A DNA stretch of 37,541 bases from Streptomyces sp. NRRL WC-3618. Lineage in GTDB: Bacteria > Actinomycetota > Actinomycetes > Streptomycetales > Streptomycetaceae. The notes beneath the pieces are model-generated. The model made no database searches. It saw nothing but the letters and a program-made list of their open reading frames with translations, and had not been told where the DNA came from. Position 1 is the stretch's first letter; the number at the start of each line of letters is the position of its first letter. Shown here piece by piece: positions 9,501 to 16,353 of this stretch. A program made the position numbers and the translations under genes. Location of the stretch: NCBI RefSeq assembly GCF_001280005.1, contig NZ_LGDW01000056.1, forward strand, positions 1 through 37,541, written 5' to 3'.

Positions 9501-10487
9501 CGAGAAACCCTCACCGGCCCACGACCCCTGGTTGTTGGTGACCGAGGTACGGCCGTCCGCCGACTGGGAGGAGTAGCCGAGGCCCACGGTGGGGACGAGG
9601 CCGCCCGGGGTCGGGACGGTGCGCATCGGGTAGTTCCAGTTGAACCCGCCGGAGGCGGTGGCGACGCTCCAACTGGCGGACGGAGACAGGGCCGTCGCCG
9701 TGTACGTCCCCTGCGCGCCGGACGGTCCGGCGGCCAGGGCCACGAGGGACGTCGCGTCGACCGCCATGGTGGAGGCGCCGTCGGCCGGAGCCGGGGCGGC
9801 GGTCACGTCGGCGGAGACGGTACCCGCCTCCACGTCGTTCACCGTGGGCAGCACCCTGGGCTGCTCGGGGCAGCCCTTACTGCCAGGAGTGGCGGCGGTG
9901 GCGCAGGCGGGAAGCTGGACCAGTCGGAGGCGCGAGGCGTAGGAGCCGCCGAAGGCCTCGGCAAACTCGGAGTAGTCGACGCTCAGCCGGACCTTGGCGG
10001 TCTGATCGGAGCCGTCGGCGCGTTCCACACCTAGCAGGACACCGGCGCCGAGCTTCGCGGCATGCTGCGGGTCGAGGACGTCGACACGTATCCTGCCCGG
10101 CGCCTTGCCACTCTTGGCGAGGGCCTTGGGCCTGTCGGCGGCCCCGGCCCCGGCCTCAAGGATCTTGACCGGCAGGCCACCGACCTCGGCGGTGGCCCCC
10201 AGCTTCACTTCCGCGCCGCCCTGCTTGGGCCACGTCGCCTTGTCGAGCCCCTTGACCGCGGCCTTGCGCGCCGGGTCGGAGGGGCGTGGTGCGGTCTTGG
10301 TGGCGTACCCCTTGACGGGATCACCGTCGTCCTGGAGGCCGGGGCTGCTGGTGCGGCCCCGGGCATCGTCATCGAGCGCCATTGCCTGGACCGACGACGC
10401 GGAGAGCGCGAGCGAAAGCCCGAGCACAATCGCGACGACCGTCGATCTGGGTATGCGGCGGCTCAACGAGCGGCCACGGAAGAACAT
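3570..10487 (-). CDS. Secreted RHS/YD-repeat polymorphic toxin with HINT domain
   Basis: The protein is 2,305 aa. ATG 10487 is chosen because GGAG lies 7 nt upstream and a signal peptide follows directly (FFRGRSLSRRIPRSTVVAIV, ending near SSVQA). The first third is a Cys-containing beta-rich region typical of large actinobacterial RHS proteins. YD repeats (patterns like YDALGRLTSVW, YDQLGRKKTSIDPD, YDELDRPVAAWD) fill roughly residues 1070-1750. The RHS-associated core ends at DPSGL near 1868. A hydrophobic and Lys/Ala-rich linker leads to a pretoxin HINT domain (about 2048-2192) with Cys at the start (CHSFLPGTRV), a TTTHPFWV block and VLVHN at the end. The last 113 residues are the toxin. The RHS part should form a shell around the toxin, and HINT should release it by cleavage at His-Asn/Cys. 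The frame is intact, and the immunity gene overlaps the stop. Confidence 0.93.
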   Translation of the reverse strand: MFFRGRSLSRRIPRSTVVAIVLGLSLALSASSVQAMALDDDARGRTSSPGLQDDGDPVKGYATKTAPRPSDPARKAAVKGLDKATWPKQGGAEVKLGATAEVGGLPVKILEAGAGAADRPKALAKSGKAPGRIRVDVLDPQHAAKLGAGVLLGVERADGSDQTAKVRLSVDYSEFAEAFGGSYASRLRLVQLPACATAATPGSKGCPEQPRVLPTVNDVEAGTVSADVTAAPAPADGASTMAVDATSLVALAAGPSGAQGTYTATALSPSASWSVATASGGFNWNYPMRTVPTPGGLVPTVGLGYSSQSADGRTSVTNNQGSWAGEGFSYDPGYIERRYKPCADDGHKNSGEQCWAFDNATVMLNGASGELVKDDTTDKWHMASDDGTKVEQLTGAANGDNGGANDKGEHWKITTPEGTEYYFGLNRLPGWATGNEETNSVWTAPVFGDDSGEPCFNATFTSAHCQQAWRWSLDYVKDTHGNVMSYFYDRETNSYALNGKTDVNGTAYHRGGYLKRIDYGQQDGKVYAAKAPARVVFNTGERCLPTADFDCAESKRTKANAARWPDVPVDQECKASTKCTSPVQTFFTTKRLASIVTQMRKDATAYQDVDAWTFTHLFTDNGDDSKTLWLSKIENEGRAGTAIKLPSVDLFGEQLANRVDAVGDNIAPFHRFRLSMVLSETGAQLDVNYAPADCTKSTLPKPGESTKRCYPVVWAPPGSVDPITDWFHKYVVSAIIETDRTGGNDSMVTRYSYQGDAAWRKAKPDGITDAKYLTWGGWQGYGKVKVTSGTADKQSTRVDYTFLQGMDGDKDSAGNTRSVTVKDSTGDSYADDEEFTGHELEVATYDGDKMVAKTISTPWKHYTATQVQPWGTTRAVIVRTQTGRGFSLKSDGTWRETKSTTTYDTANGTGRVLTVDDLGDLSTAKDDSCTRTTYADNTAKNILSLPARSESVSVKCATTPDRRTQVLADERTSYDKLAFGAAPTKGDATKTERMTSHDGTTATYQFTGATTYDDFGRPLTQRDAKQIGTTEETKTVYSETNGLLTKTTVTNALGHPTVTDYAPAWGMSSGQTDPNGKRTDLAYDALGRLTSVWLADRKLRQTPSIKYSYNVRKDKVTSIKTEKVEIDGSYGAEYQLYDSMLRPRQIQTEGPNGTHMAADTFYDGTGNVRKTNSTYNAADPASGELLLVRNGEVGAQSLLEYDGLGRTTAEILAVGGAEQWRTTTSYDGDLTHVDPPVGGVPTTTITDGQGNVSEIRHYRGASPNAGVPYDSTKYTYNTLGKLETVTDAKGSVWRYEYDQLGRKKTSIDPDAGTSRTEYDELDRPVAAWDGRNKKTSTVYDKLGRTESTWQGDAGTGTRLSETRYDKAGWLGQAYASFNYISPTEYFATAVQSMDEFYRPLKTAYQVPASQGGLAGTYVFSTGYNRDGTIQGLGLPAVADLPSEALVYTYDALQRPTGMTGSTPYVTNTIYSKNSQVRQFELFTGNGKKVQQTFDYEKGTDRLTRSVVDVVSTTVAKESNYSYDQAGNVLSISDTANRTAPDVQCFAYDGRQRLSDAWTPAATAATAAGNGTRGSTTPVDGTGPTACDSAAGSSALGGPASYWKSYETDAIGNRVTEVNHDTGLNAAKNSTRSYEYGGAGALGDGPHQVTKVVEKTPTGDKQSTYEYDDAGSTTKRTIGGNPQSLLWNDTGKLSEVTEANGSKTSYLYDESGSRLLRKDSTGTTVYLPGTELKLSADGTKKEATRYYEYAGQTVAVRTAGKVSFLASDHHGTGELAIDSATGAISQRRFDPFGVERGETTGAWPGEKGFVGGTIDASTGLTHLGAREYDPTIGKFISVDPIIDYTQPQQINGYAYANNSPVTHADPSGLITPECREGLLTCRGGVPVTSTPRQVVQAQSDFSKASGEVAAAQAQQSSAKQRIKSAGKALVKIARDILGVDAALDCISSGDVGACGETLLNIAGSFAGGLAGKILAKYGAPWKWAKGARLAKRVTGLVGDLIGGAKGYFKASKALGKANGGLAKAADKLAEARKKAAAALSKSKKSEPECHSFLPGTRVLLAGGSTKPIEKVALGDKVVTTDPKTGKTTVREVAGTIVTEDDKSFADLTIKGDSGKPEALIATTTHPFWVDSEKAWVKAGDLKPGMRLHTASGNSVTLTAIRSFDKRQRTHDLTVENVHTYYVLAGATPVLVHNCGTVRNDILDETRATAESNVDIVPHKRKSSLVSEHTITMEDAMATGSEFLGEGMRDVAKGRGIFRSVDNRRGFRIDPDSLAGGHWPDVPHVHFEIFDEVGKPLANNHVPLVEP
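3573..3911 (-). other. C-terminal toxin module of the RHS protein
   Basis: These 113 codons follow the HINT domain (Cys 2193 to the end). Visible features are SLVSEHTITMEDAMATGSEF, GEGMRDVAKGRGIFRSVDNR, GFRIDPDSLAGGHW, then PHVHFEIFDEVGKP and NNHVPL. Several conserved-looking His residues (SEH, GGHW, HVHFE, NNHVPL) with Arg/Lys suggest a small nuclease, perhaps an RNase, but the activity cannot be assigned from sequence alone. Modules of this kind are exchanged between RHS proteins together with the adjacent immunity gene. Confidence 0.6.
3912..4346 (-). other. Pretoxin HINT autoprocessing domain
   Basis: These 145 codons (residues 2048-2192) run from CHSFLPGTRV to VLVHN. They contain the hallmarks of Hedgehog/intein-type self-cleaving domains: an N-terminal Cys, a THP block, a DLTVENVHTYYV segment and a terminal His-Asn followed by Cys. 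This domain should catalyse the cleavage that frees the toxin. Confidence 0.85.
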
Positions 10488-10539
10488 CGGACAACTCCCT
10501 GGTCGAAGGGGAAAGTTGAGGAAAGGATTTGGGCGGGAA

Positions 10540-10572
10540 GGGTGTGCCGGGCCCGGCGGAGCCGGCACACCC
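10540..10572 (-). terminator. Hairpin between LamG protein gene and RHS toxin gene
   Basis: GGGTGTGCCGG (10540-10550) pairs perfectly with CCGGCACACCC (10562-10572). It lies 17 nt after the LamG-protein stop and 53 nt before the RHS start. There is no long T-run, so it may reduce rather than stop transcription into the toxin gene. Confidence 0.55.
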
Positions 10573-10588
10573 CAGAACTAATGGATCG

Positions 10589-13500
10589 TCACATGTCGGG
10601 AGCCGCAGCCAGCCTGGCCATCTGCTGCACCGCGATCTGGTCGGCCGCCCCGCTGTAAACGCGGACTTCATCGATCGCGCCGGCGAAGTACTCACTCGCC
10701 CCGCGCAGCGAACGGCCCACCTGGAGACCGCCGGTGGCGGACCACAGGGTGCCGTCCGTGCCATAGGCGCCGGCGGCGAGCTGGCCCCCGACGTACAGGC
10801 GCAGCGAGTTGGCGAAGGCGTCGTAGACGACCGCCAGGTGCTGGCCGGAGCCGCCGGTGTCGGGGAGTTCCTGGTCGTCGGTGAAGGTGACGACGGAGGG
10901 GGCGGCCACGTCGGTCTTCGCCACGGCCAGCTCCCACCGGCCGGATCTCGCCTGATAACGGACCTGGACCCGGTTGGCGTTGGCACCCGGCAGCGACAGC
11001 ACCGTCTGTGACTTCTCCGGGTCCAGCGAGGTGAGCTGGGCGCGGGCGGTAATGGTGAAGCTGCTGTTGCCGGTGACCGGGGCGGTGGCGGTGGACGCGT
11101 AGTCACCGTTGCCGTCCAGGACGAGGTTGCCGTCACCGACCAGCGCGGCGGTGTCGAGCAGCGGATCGGCCGGGCGGTAGATGAAGGCGTTGCCCGCCAG
11201 AGTCAGTGCCTGGCCCCCACCGGTCTCCGCGGAGGCACCGCTGACGGCCGCGTCGAGCTGCCAGTAGCCCTTGCGGTCCGGCTTGACCGTCATCAGCTCG
11301 GCGACCTGGGCCGCCGGCAGGACCCGATCGAGGACGCGGATCTCTGCGAGGTCACCGACGAAGTTGTCGCGGTAGCCGCTCTTGGCCGTCGAGCGGCCGA
11401 TCTGCAGCGGGCCGTACGACTTCCAGGTGGAGCGCCGAGGGGCGGAGGCCTTCAGGTCCTTGTTGATGTACAGCTGGAGCTGCGGGCCGCCGCTCTTCTG
11501 CGCGTCGTACACGCCGGTCAGCAGGACCCACTGGTCCTTGACCACGGAAATGCCGGTGGAGACGGCCTTCCACTCGCCGAGCGAGTCCACGTCGTCGACC
11601 GGGACGGAGAACTTCCATGCCTTCGCGGTCGCGTCGTAGCCGAGCGTGAAACCGGGCTCGCCGGTGCCGTCCTGGCTGACGACCGTCATGTCCTTGTCCA
11701 GAGCGGTGGGCCGTACCCAGGCGCTGACGCTGAAGCTCTTGGCGGAGTCCAGCACGGTCTCGCCGGCGTCGAGGTAGGACTCCGCGCTGCCATCGAAGCG
11801 GGCCGCCTTGTCGACCCTGCCGCCGGGGCCGTCCACACCGAAGGTGACGGCGGTGCCGGCGGTCGCCGAGAACTCACCGCTCTCGTCGTGCGCCTCGGTG
11901 TCACCGGCCTGGTCGGCCAGGTTCCACTGGGCGACGACCGGCTTGCCCTCGCTCACCAGAAAGTCGTACGGCGTACTGGTGGCGTGCGCCGCCCTGTCGA
12001 TGGCGACCACGTCCAGCACCCGGCGTCCGGAACGGGTCGGCATCAACTGGACGGAGACCGAGCCGCCCGGCGTGGCAGGGGTAAGGGTGGTCACCGGCGC
12101 GCCGTCCAAGGAGTACTGGTACTTGACGACGTCGGTGTCCGCGATGGTGTCGTTCGGATTCGGCGAGAAGGTGAAGGTGCCGTAGGTGCCCACGCCGTCG
12201 TGGTAGACGGTGTCGGACGGGTACTGCTTGGACAGTACGATCGGCTTGCCGGGCCAGCTCCTGTCGTAGGTGAACTCACAGCGCTGCGGAGTGTCCCCGG
12301 ACGAACTCCAGGGGCCGTAGCCGTCACCGTCGTAGGCCCGCGCGCTCCAGTAGACGGGAGTGTTCTGCGGGATCGACGACTTGACGGTGTGCACGAACTT
12401 GGTGCCGGTCGTCGGAGAGAGCCAGCCGGGGGTGTCATAGGTGTATGAGCCGGGCTTCGTTCCGCCCCACTCCACCTTGAACTGGACCTTCACCTTGTCG
12501 GTCCTCCCGTTGCCGTGGTCCGGGTCGCTCGCGATGGCCTGGAGCTTCGGCGGTACGTCGGTGGTCGGACGGCTCGCGCCCCACTTGCAGACGCCACCGG
12601 GGTCCGTGGACATGTCCGTCGTCTTGATCTGCCGCGGCAGAGTGTTGTACGAGACGGACAGGACGGCGTTGCCGCAGATCCGCTTCCATTCGGCGAAGCG
12701 GGACTCGTCGGCCGCCCGCAGGCCCAGCGTCATCGAGTTCCAGCCACCCGTGGCGGCCGCCTGGATCTCGCTGGTCAGCTCGGAGTTGGCTTTCGTGGTG
12801 CTCTCGAAGTGCAGGTTGGGCTGGCTGGAGCAGGAGGTCGGGGAGATCGCCTTGTCGACGGTCCCGATGTGGTCGTCCCAGTCGTCCGAGGTGTTCGACC
12901 AGTTGCTGGACGAGTTGAGCGAATAGTTCTGGCCGCCGATCCGGTAGAGCCGGATGGGCTCGGCGGTCGGGGTGGCGCTGTAGATGTGCTCCACCCGCGC
13001 CGAGAACGTCGCGCCAAGGATCTGCTTCCCCTTGTAGAAGGAGAGCGGCATCGTGAACATCACGCGGCGGGTGCCGACCCCGTTGCAGGAGACCGGGTTG
13101 AAGTCGGTCGGGCACTTGCCGACGCCCGCGCTGCCGGAGTACTTCCAGTCCTGCTCGGTGGGCATCCCCGACATGACGCCGGTCCAGGCGGTGCGCGAGG
13201 TGGTCCGTGGCATGGGATCGATGACCACGGGGAAGACGGTGTCCTCGCCCTTGAGGAGCTTCTGGTCGGGTATGAGGCTCAGCTCCTCCCTGCCCACCTC
13301 AACGCCCAGCGGCACCCCACGGCCGCCTCCGCCCGGGCCCTCCAAGGCGGCTTCGGAGGCCTGGTCGGCCTTGGGACCGGCGATGACAGCGGGGGCCACG
13401 ACAGTCTCGTCCGCACCAGCCGCCGCGGCTCTCAGCGCCTTCGCGACAGCCCTCGGCCCCGCGCTCTTCGTAGCGGCTTCCGCTACGGCGGCCGAGTCCC

Positions 13501-14245
13501 ACATGGTGGGCCTGCCCGCCTCGAAGACGGTGCCGCCCACTTCGGCGTCCTTCGCCACAATGGCTCCGGAGGCGGCCTCCGCGACCTTCAGTCCGTCGGT
13601 CGTCATCCCCAGATCCAGCCGGGCCAGCTTCGAGTCGGCCGCCGCCTCGGGCGTCTTGACGACCAGCAGATGGCCGAAGCCGTCGACTTCGGCCCGAACG
13701 GCGAGGTCGACACCGGGCAGGGCGTCGACGTAGGTGGCGGTGTCACCCTCGATCCGCGGCGCGGGCAGTTTGCCGTACGGCCAGGTCAGAGCGAACTCAC
13801 GGCCCGCTCGCCGCATCGTCACGAAAGGCCTGTCGGCCTCTCCGGCGGAGAAGGACAGGCCGACGGTGGCGGCTTTCGGCCCCCAACTGCCGTCTGTCCG
13901 CCGCACCAACGTCGCGTCGACATCGACCCACTTGCCGCCCTGCGTCGTGCGTACGGGCTCGGTGTACTCGCGGGCCGTGAAGGTGCCGTCGGGCTCCGCG
14001 AAGACCTCCCTGCGCTCGGTGCGCAGTCCCATGACCTCGGTCTGTTCGCCGCTGCCCTTCGCAGCGGCAAGCGCCTGTTGCTCGGTCTGCGTCGGCCGGT
14101 CGGCGGCGACCGGCGCCGGTCCCGCCGGTGTGCCGCTCGGTAGGACCGCCAAGGTCCCGGCCGTCACCGCGCCGGTGACGACTGCCGTGACGGCGACACG
14201 CATCAGTGCGCCACGCCGTACCGGTCTCTGTCTGTCTGCGGACAC
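10589..14245 (-). CDS. Secreted DNRLRE / LamG-domain protein
   Basis: The product is 1,218 aa from GTG 14245, which has GGGAG about 9 nt upstream; the longer frame to 15175 overlaps the FG-GAP gene and reads as Ser/Arg/Pro-rich nonsense. The signal peptide has a basic start (RQRPVRRGALMR) and a hydrophobic core (VAVTAVVTGAVTAGTLAVL). The middle resembles a DNRLRE-type surface domain (RRVMFTMPLSFYKGKQILGA through AVLSVSYNTL), followed by a fibronectin-like stretch (WSARAYDGDGYGPWS). Two LamG/concanavalin-like jellyroll domains lie at about 765-990 and 993-1218. Proteins of this type bind polymers or surfaces outside the cell. It is encoded directly upstream of the RHS toxin, in the order common in Streptomyces, and probably acts with it; the partnership is inferred from gene order. 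Confidence 0.85.
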   Translation of the reverse strand: MSADRQRPVRRGALMRVAVTAVVTGAVTAGTLAVLPSGTPAGPAPVAADRPTQTEQQALAAAKGSGEQTEVMGLRTERREVFAEPDGTFTAREYTEPVRTTQGGKWVDVDATLVRRTDGSWGPKAATVGLSFSAGEADRPFVTMRRAGREFALTWPYGKLPAPRIEGDTATYVDALPGVDLAVRAEVDGFGHLLVVKTPEAAADSKLARLDLGMTTDGLKVAEAASGAIVAKDAEVGGTVFEAGRPTMWDSAAVAEAATKSAGPRAVAKALRAAAAGADETVVAPAVIAGPKADQASEAALEGPGGGGRGVPLGVEVGREELSLIPDQKLLKGEDTVFPVVIDPMPRTTSRTAWTGVMSGMPTEQDWKYSGSAGVGKCPTDFNPVSCNGVGTRRVMFTMPLSFYKGKQILGATFSARVEHIYSATPTAEPIRLYRIGGQNYSLNSSSNWSNTSDDWDDHIGTVDKAISPTSCSSQPNLHFESTTKANSELTSEIQAAATGGWNSMTLGLRAADESRFAEWKRICGNAVLSVSYNTLPRQIKTTDMSTDPGGVCKWGASRPTTDVPPKLQAIASDPDHGNGRTDKVKVQFKVEWGGTKPGSYTYDTPGWLSPTTGTKFVHTVKSSIPQNTPVYWSARAYDGDGYGPWSSSGDTPQRCEFTYDRSWPGKPIVLSKQYPSDTVYHDGVGTYGTFTFSPNPNDTIADTDVVKYQYSLDGAPVTTLTPATPGGSVSVQLMPTRSGRRVLDVVAIDRAAHATSTPYDFLVSEGKPVVAQWNLADQAGDTEAHDESGEFSATAGTAVTFGVDGPGGRVDKAARFDGSAESYLDAGETVLDSAKSFSVSAWVRPTALDKDMTVVSQDGTGEPGFTLGYDATAKAWKFSVPVDDVDSLGEWKAVSTGISVVKDQWVLLTGVYDAQKSGGPQLQLYINKDLKASAPRRSTWKSYGPLQIGRSTAKSGYRDNFVGDLAEIRVLDRVLPAAQVAELMTVKPDRKGYWQLDAAVSGASAETGGGQALTLAGNAFIYRPADPLLDTAALVGDGNLVLDGNGDYASTATAPVTGNSSFTITARAQLTSLDPEKSQTVLSLPGANANRVQVRYQARSGRWELAVAKTDVAAPSVVTFTDDQELPDTGGSGQHLAVVYDAFANSLRLYVGGQLAAGAYGTDGTLWSATGGLQVGRSLRGASEYFAGAIDEVRVYSGAADQIAVQQMARLAAAPDM

Positions 14246-14319
14246 GCGTCCACTCTCCCGTTGGGTCAGATCAGTTGCGTCAAGTACTTGCGAGAAGCGG
14301 GCCGTTCGGCACGGGCTGC

Positions 14320-14549
14320 CATCGGACCGCCGTCCCGACCACGGCGCCGCCGACGAGGATCGCGCCCTCGCCGGACTTTCACGTCCGGGTCGGCGTGCCG
14401 TCCGTGGCCACGTTCCTTGGGAAGCCGTGGACCGCGCGCCCGCCCACTCGTCGGTCGGCTCGTAGGGCACGCCCACGTACAGCGGCGATGAACTGGTACC
14501 GAAGCCGACGTACGTCCGACTCGGGCCGGCCCGGGAGCCACGACGGTGG
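14320..14549 (-). pseudogene. Decayed 3' end of a second FG-GAP gene
   Basis: Immediately after the FG-GAP stop, the minus strand reads a diverged copy of that gene's own tail, spread over shifted frames. VAPGPARVGRTSA matches IAPGTGVGPTSA, LYVGVPYEP matches LQVGVPYGP, and VHGFPRNVATDGTPTRT matches VYGFPWNVGSGGAPTQT. Then comes a TGA where the intact gene has an Ile codon (ATC), and AVVGTAVR matches TGVAFGATVR. Frameshifts and a stop make it non-coding. It is best read as the relic of a tandem paralogue whose 5' part was deleted. Confidence 0.7.
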
Positions 14550-16100
14550 TCAGCGGACGGTGGCCCCGAAGGCGACGCCGGTCTCCGGCACCCCGCCCAC
14601 CCCCGGCTTGATCGTCTGGGTCGGAGCCCCACCGGACCCGACGTTCCACGGGAAGCCGTAGACCGCGCGAGCCTCCGCCGGGCCGTAGGGCACACCGACC
14701 TGAAGCAGCGAGGGCGTGGCGGCCAGCGAGATACCGGCCAGCATCCGCGGCGCCGACGTGGGTCCGACGCCCGTGCCGGGGGCGATCCAGTTGTCGGAGA
14801 CGCCGGGCGCGCCGACCAGCGGAACGATCTGGACACCGCCCTCCTCCGCGTACTCCTCGGCCGACTCCTCGCCGGGCACGCCGATCGCGAGCCGGGTGGT
14901 GGTGGCGGTGGAGGTGGCGTTCGGGGAGGAGTTGACGGCGGCGAGGCGCTTGCCGAAGAAGTCGCCGGCCTCGGCGTCCTGGTCCACGTCGGCCGTGTTC
15001 TGGTCGATCCAGGCGGTCTCGGTGAAGGTGCCGCCCGCGGCAAGCTTGAAGACCTGGACGGCTCCTGCGTCGACGGTCGTCGACAGATCCTCGCCCGGGA
15101 CGCCAACGGCGAGCAGCGACTCGGTGGTGGAGGTGGCGCCGGAGGCGCGGTACGGGACCATCGCGAGCGCGGCACCGAACTGGTCGCCGACCTCCGCGGC
15201 CCCGAAGATCACCTCCTGGTCCTGGCCAAGTGCGCCGAGCGGCTTCGGGAAGTTGGAGGTGAGCGTGTGGTTGAAAAAGCCCACGCCACCCGCGAAGGAC
15301 CTGGCGCTGAGCGACTCGCCGGGCGAGCCGACCGCGAAGTGGGTCGGGGTCGCGGCGAGTGTGGAGCCGAAACGGTCGTCCTGCTCGGCGTTGCCGAAAA
15401 CGGCACCGCCGACATCCGTGTTCTGGTGGACGAAGGCCATCGTCTGCGCGGTGCCGCTGATGTAGTGGAACCCGCCCGCCTTCTCGAGGTCACCGATCGA
15501 CTCACCGGGGACGCCGATGATCAGGTACGGCGTGCCGGCCGAGGTCTTGCCGGCGACCACCGCGTAGCCCACCCAGTCCTCGTTCTCCTGACCGCCGCCC
15601 AGGGGCTTGTCGGTGCCCTGGTAGAACTCCTTGACGGCCTTGGTACCCGCGTTGAGCCCGCTCGTGGAGCCGTAGATCAAGTGCACGTTGCCGGCGTCGG
15701 GAACGGTGCCCATGTCCTCGTAGGGGATGCCGACCACCAGGTCGCTGCACCCGTCGAGGTCGGCGTCGTACACCGCCAGCGAATGGCCGAACTGGTCGCC
15801 CGCCTCGGGCGCCCCCGGGATGCTGTCGAGGGCCTGCGACAGGGTGAGGACACCCTTGCCGCCGCCGTAGACGACGTGCACCACACCCGCCCTCTGGGCA
15901 CCGTCGACGGTCGCCTCCGGGTCAGCGATCGCCGTGTCCCTGACACCGTCACCGTTGAAGTCGGACTCGGTCCCCGAGGGACACGCGACGGCGGCTGCGG
16001 CCGGCGTCGCTCCGGTTTCCACCCCTTCGGCCAGCAGCAGCCCTAAGGAAACAGCGACAGCGCCGCGCCTCCAAGCTTTCCCCGCTCTTGACACCAACAC
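14550..16100 (-). CDS. Secreted FG-GAP (integrin-like beta-propeller) protein
   Basis: This 516-aa protein has a signal peptide (basic start, GAVAVSLGLLLAEG, cleavage near PAAAA). Repeated FG-GAP units follow: SDFNGDGVRDTAIADPEATV, GDQFGHSLAVYDADLDG, DRFGSTLAATPTHFAVGSPG, GDQFGAALAMVP, LLAVGVPGEDLS and GDFFGKRLAAV. The DxDxDG-type loops would bind calcium, and the repeats should fold into a seven-bladed propeller like that of integrin alpha subunits. Start GTG 16100 lacks a ribosome site, and a promoter-like pair ends at the start codon, so the mRNA may be leaderless. It is the first gene of the secreted-protein/toxin locus. Its role is unknown; extracellular binding is likely. Confidence 0.85.
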   Translation of the reverse strand: MLVSRAGKAWRRGAVAVSLGLLLAEGVETGATPAAAAVACPSGTESDFNGDGVRDTAIADPEATVDGAQRAGVVHVVYGGGKGVLTLSQALDSIPGAPEAGDQFGHSLAVYDADLDGCSDLVVGIPYEDMGTVPDAGNVHLIYGSTSGLNAGTKAVKEFYQGTDKPLGGGQENEDWVGYAVVAGKTSAGTPYLIIGVPGESIGDLEKAGGFHYISGTAQTMAFVHQNTDVGGAVFGNAEQDDRFGSTLAATPTHFAVGSPGESLSARSFAGGVGFFNHTLTSNFPKPLGALGQDQEVIFGAAEVGDQFGAALAMVPYRASGATSTTESLLAVGVPGEDLSTTVDAGAVQVFKLAAGGTFTETAWIDQNTADVDQDAEAGDFFGKRLAAVNSSPNATSTATTTRLAIGVPGEESAEEYAEEGGVQIVPLVGAPGVSDNWIAPGTGVGPTSAPRMLAGISLAATPSLLQVGVPYGPAEARAVYGFPWNVGSGGAPTQTIKPGVGGVPETGVAFGATVR

Positions 16101-16104
16101 CCCG

Positions 16105-16132
16105 TGATTAAAGAAGGCTTAAAGAAGGTCAA
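16105..16132 (-). promoter_or_regulatory. Promoter candidate with 11-bp direct repeat for FG-GAP gene
   Basis: Reading the minus strand, TTGACC (16132-16127) and TAATCA (16110-16105) are spaced 16 nt and resemble -35/-10 boxes. Their predicted start is at or next to GTG 16100. On the plus strand, TTAAAGAAGG occurs at 16108-16117 and again at 16119-16128, an exact repeat 11 bp apart that could be a phased regulator site. Confidence 0.4.
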
Positions 16133-16252
16133 GAAACATTCCCCCATTTGACGCGTACACGCAACATCATTTCGGATTCAGAACGATGACAAGAGTCACA
16201 GAAATCCCACAGCAACGAGGGGGAGCGACATACAGCCGCAAACAAGCAAAAA

Positions 16253-16296
16253 GCGCGGGACACCAGAGGATCCAGATGGATCCGGGTGTCCCGCGC
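16253..16296 (-). terminator. Rho-independent terminator of rne
   Basis: A perfect 12-bp stem, GCGCGGGACACC (16253-16264) with GGTGTCCCGCGC (16285-16296), has an inner stem formed by two GGATCC palindromes. On the minus strand it is followed by TTTTT. It lies 57 nt after the rne stop and separates rne from the FG-GAP/toxin locus. Confidence 0.88.
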
Positions 16297-16353
16297 CACT
16301 TCGCTCTCAGTGCTGCGACAAGAAGAACCTGGTTGGTCCCGGGTTGGTCCGGG

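Noticed and set aside
4116..10034. Very long open frames (862 and 1,105 codons) on the plus strand
   Set aside because: They lie antisense to the RHS gene, have no domain pattern or ribosome site, and are the usual by-product of high-GC codon use on the other strand.
14246..15175. N-terminal extension of the LamG protein to 1,528 aa
   Set aside because: The extension reads as Pro/Ser/Arg nonsense across the FG-GAP gene; the start at 14245 has a ribosome site and signal peptide.
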